From Synura sp. LO234KE (Eukaryota; Sar; Synurophyceae; Synurales; Mallomonadaceae): a DNA stretch of 20,752 nt. The notes beneath the pieces are model-generated. The model was not told the DNA's origin, ran no database searches, and saw only the letters and a list, made by a program, of their open reading frames with translations. The DNA is taken from contig VKHC01000075.1 in assembly GCA_015143735.1 (NCBI GenBank), positions 1 to 20,752 on the forward strand. The letters run 5' to 3'. Positions 18,531-20,752 of this stretch are shown one piece after another. Both the position numbers and the translations under genes were made by a program. Position 1 is the stretch's first letter. Every line of letters starts with the position of its first letter.

Positions 18531-18975
18531 CATAGTTTTAAAGATGACTGTGTTTTGCGTGACTGTGCCAAATCATATTTAAGTGTATTACTACTCGGCT
18601 TCTGAGTGGTTTAGCATGAGAATATACCTAAAGACTTCCAGATACAATTTATCTGAGCATTCAAAAGCGCTGGCGGCACTGCTACCGGCTTTTAGCGTAA
18701 GCTGCGAAATAAAAAATTGCGACCTGCAATCTCGGCTTTTCCAACCTATTCCAGGTACTATTCCAGATAGTGTTCAATTTGGAGACAAGAATTCAATTGT
18801 ATTTCTGAAAAGGCGAAGGTATTTCGGGCCTCCAGCCAACTGAACATTGACAAAGTTAAAAATTTAGATTTTCCTGTACGACTGACCGTCCCCGGATCCG
18901 AATATAGGCCAGGAGAATTTTCCGGGAAAATTCAGGTTTGGAGCCCACAAGTGACCCATGAACTCGATATTGCGT
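18528..18975 (+). repeat. Dispersed repeat module, copy C (best preserved)
   Basis: Head GTTTTAAAGATGACTGTG then GTGACTGTGCC, ATTACTACTCGGCTTCTGAG, AATTTATCTGAGCATTCAAA, AGCGCTGGCGGCACTG (18666), GGCTTTTAGCGTAAGCTGCG, GCTTTTCCAACCTAT, CCTCCAGCCAACTGAAC, and ATTCAGGTTTGGAGCCCACA. Copies B, D, E and A carry the same landmarks in the same order. B is the nearest relative. Confidence 0.75.
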
Positions 18976-19206
18976 AAGAGAAAACTCTGCGATATACCTT
19001 TGCATGCTACTACCTCGTCAGGTTTTCAGTTCTTGACATAACGACCTCCATTTCTCAATCCTGTTCAACTCATCAGGATTGCAGACATCTTGAACAAGCA
19101 GGAACCTCAAGCTGGAAAACGTTTTGCTGCCAATAAGGGGGAAAATTTGGGCGTCGATCTATTCCCTTTTCTTGGCGCAGATGGAAGCGCATACCAATTA
19201 TTGTAA
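18583..19206 (+). pseudogene. Coding-like frames within and after repeat copy C
   Basis: An 86-codon frame (18583-18843) contains SKALAALLPAFSVSCEIKN and LFQPIPGTIPDSVQFGDK. A second frame gives KAKVFRASSQLNIDKVKN, then YRPGEFSGKIQVWSPQVTHE, closing near 18980. A third, in the frame of 19081, reads LNKQEPQAGKRFAANKGENL and LFPFLGADGSAYQLL and stops at 19204. The first two align with other copies, the third with a fragment near 8300. The protein is polar, with a mix of basic and aromatic residues; function unknown. Confidence 0.42.
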
Positions 19207-19218
19207 ACCAGTGTCAAT

Positions 19219-19613
19219 TTGAATCATCTCACACAGCCTCTCTATGACAACCAGGTGATGTATCTGGGATGTCACCACTCCAACGTTTTCTCATCTAGTT
19301 GGCTTGGGATTTCCGAACAGCATTGGTGCCGACTCGGTATATACCGCTGGAAGCCCTCGGCCGGACTACCTTGTGTGATTCAAGAGTTATTAATCTCCTG
19401 GAAAAACTTCACAACCTTCTTCAGATCCAAAGTTTTTCTCCACTTGGTTTCTCCCAGCAATACGAGAGTCAGCAACATCTTGCGGACAAAAAGCCTTTTA
19501 TGACGAAGGATACTGGCGCCGTAATTACTACTTTCCCCGGTGGAGGCAACAAACAGAGAATTTTAAGACGAGTGGACTATCGTGGAAATCCGTATGTCCA
19601 GCGTAACTCCTAA
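19219..19613 (+). pseudogene. Coding-like ORF upstream of the second 81-bp repeat, unknown
   Basis: Two overlapping frames. 19219-19503 starts NHLTQPLYDNQVMYLGC and is protein-like at first. 19299-19613 is better in its second half: INLLEKLHNLLQIQSFSPLG, QHLADKKPFMTKDTGAVIT and RILRRVDYRGNPYVQ. A frameshift near 19310 would join them. The ORF ends 31 bases before the 81-bp repeat, as the frame at 8842-9333 ends just before the palindromes. The two protein fragments do not resemble each other by eye. No domain is recognised. Confidence 0.4.
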
Positions 19614-19644
19614 GTGCGATGAGGCAGGCCCTATTTTAGTAATA

Positions 19645-19725
19645 GATAATGCACATCCGTAGCTAACCCTATTTTATTATCCATACCGAATTATCCATGA
19701 ATAATTACGGTACCGTGGATAACCC
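19645..19725 (+). repeat. 81-bp repeat, copy 2
   Basis: Ungapped match to 9713-9793 with 3 differences: T/C and A/T in the left half, and one that breaks the central palindrome, AATTATCCATGAATAATT. ACGGTACCGT is retained. The tandem hairpin array that precedes copy 1 is absent here. Beyond the 81 bp, weaker similarity continues (GGTTTTCTGTGCACTCATGT versus GGTTTTCTGCGCGCTGATGT). Confidence 0.85.
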
Positions 19726-19796
19726 AGCATCGATATCCACTGGTTTTCTGTGCACTCATGTAAAACAGCCATCTGAATGTCTCACCTTCTTTGTAA

Positions 19797-20328
19797 GACA
19801 TCGCTATAGTTCCCGTGGAGAGATCTCGGGAGTTGTTGGGTAATTTTACCTCTGCGCAAATTGAAACTATTAAAAGCCGTTTTGCAAAAATTGGCGAGGC
19901 AGGTCGCTTGGGAAACATAATCAACCCCTTATTTGCAGCACTTCTAGAGCAGGTGGAGGAAGAATGTGGCGCTCCGAAGGGCCTTGGTTGCTCCTTCCTC
20001 CCTGCATTTCACCCCCTGGACAAGCTCGGTAAAGCTTCTCGTTTTCAATTTTTCTCCGGGGAGCGGGACGCCCTGACCGCGCCTGTTGAAAAAACCGTGG
20101 AGCGGCGCAAACATCCGTTGTGTCTTAGCGGAAAGTCCATTGAGAGCATACCTGCAGAGGCCCAAGCGGCAAAGTACCTCAGTGGATGCGGCTCTGGCCA
20201 ATTTTGAACTTTCCTATGACATCGCTCTTGGATCAGTTCCTGTGCCAGTAGGTAATTTCTCGATTAGGAGCTCGTCTTCTCGTCTGCCTTCTTGGCCACG
20301 GTCGGTGTGTTGGCCCTCATTTTAGCGT
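19797..20328 (+). pseudogene. Helical 130-residue-scale ORF inside the second terminal region, unknown
   Basis: Open from just after TAA (19794) to a stop at 20205-20207, without an ATG at the left. It starts VERSRELLGNFTSAQIETIK and goes on SRFAKIGEAGRLGNIINPLF and ALLEQVEEECGAPKGLG, a strongly helical, well-formed protein. The later part, FLPAFHPLDKLGKASRFQFF and SGKSIESIPAEAQAAKYLS, then passes to another frame (DAALANFELSYDIALGSVPV) that closes at 20323-20325. It is the most protein-like unassigned sequence in the right half. It lies between the 81-bp repeat and the GC-rich segment, where copy 1 has no counterpart. I recognise no family. Confidence 0.45.
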
Positions 20329-20752
20329 CATGCGTTTCCTCGGATTACTACGCCCTTACCTCAAGCGTCATCTCTACCTTTCACGATTAGCAATTCCCAG
20401 CCGCATCGCTACTTTAGCTGTGGCGGTTACTCTTTGTAGAAACGTAATTTCCCGAGTTTAGTACAACGACTCGCGTCCCCTTCTGGCCAGCTGGGGACGT
20501 CTTTGCGTACTAATCATCCCCGGTAGTGGACTTTCCTACTCTCTCGGGCGAAGGCCACCTCTCCCCTCCCCCACTCGGTCACGGGATTCGCCAGTTTGTA
20601 CGTGGGGGCTTATGATTATTCAACATGTCTTTGTAGGTGTCCCTGCCACTTGTCTCCTTACAATAATTAAGATGAATTTTTTTTTAAACTTAAAACTTAG
20701 CTTAACAAAACATGACGGCATATAATGCTAAGCACCCATATGAGCCAGATTG
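20329..20752. repeat. GC-rich segment related to 9950-10050, then AT-rich tail
   Basis: 20503-20611 shares ordered tracts with 9950-10050 (GCGTACTAATCAT, TTTCCTACTCTCTC, AAGGCCACCTC, CTCGGTCACGGGATTCGCCA). From 20640 the sequence becomes AT-rich, with a run of nine T near 20677. No coding frame is supported in the tail. Confidence 0.45.

Noticed and set aside
1-20752. tRNA or rRNA genes
   Set aside because: A scan for the T-loop GGTTCRANYCC with a matching acceptor stem, and for conserved rRNA words, found none.

Overview
The window is eukaryotic nuclear DNA. It holds one spliced gene with three GT-AG introns, a decayed non-LTR-type retroelement, and more than 14 kb of interspersed, frame-broken repeats. 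There are no bacterial operons, Shine-Dalgarno sites, rRNA or recognisable tRNA. The (S/T)HAQKYF-type MYB domain of the intact gene is known from plants, algae, stramenopiles, amoebozoans and other protists. Moderate GC, short introns and few intact genes suit an alga or another protist. The sequence does not let me name the lineage.

Layout. Positions 1-1255: a GC-rich coding-like scrap, then an AT-rich block containing a two-frame coding-like fragment (895-1255, +). Positions 1313-3076 (-): remains of a retroelement C-terminus, with a zinc-knuckle-like segment and an RNase H domain broken by frameshifts, plus a 91-codon ORF of unknown role. Positions 3435-5159 (-): the only gene that looks intact, a 453-residue, four-exon MYB-related transcription factor. 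Positions 5160-6106: its AT-rich upstream region.

From 6.1 kb to the end I see no intact gene. The region is a patchwork of degenerate, mostly plus-strand coding-like frames. One repeated module occurs at least five times, all in the same orientation (near 6.1, 6.4, 10.7, 11.5 and 18.5 kb; weaker relatives near 8.0 and 11.15 kb). Its copies resemble each other in translation as well as in DNA, so it probably derives from the ORF of a mobile element. A second repeat is an 81-bp sequence with 3 mismatches between its copies at 9713 and 19645. It follows a dense cluster of inverted repeats (9429-9698), part of which can be drawn as a three-way junction. In both places the 81-bp repeat lies downstream of the coding-like frames, and a GC-rich segment follows further on, so the two places may be related ends of one element family.

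Functionally, only the MYB-like regulator is likely to be a working host gene. The rest reads as a graveyard of one or more plus-oriented mobile elements whose enzyme domains I cannot identify, so their class stays open. The short decayed frames described below are hand translations and are supported mainly by open length, composition and similarity between copies.
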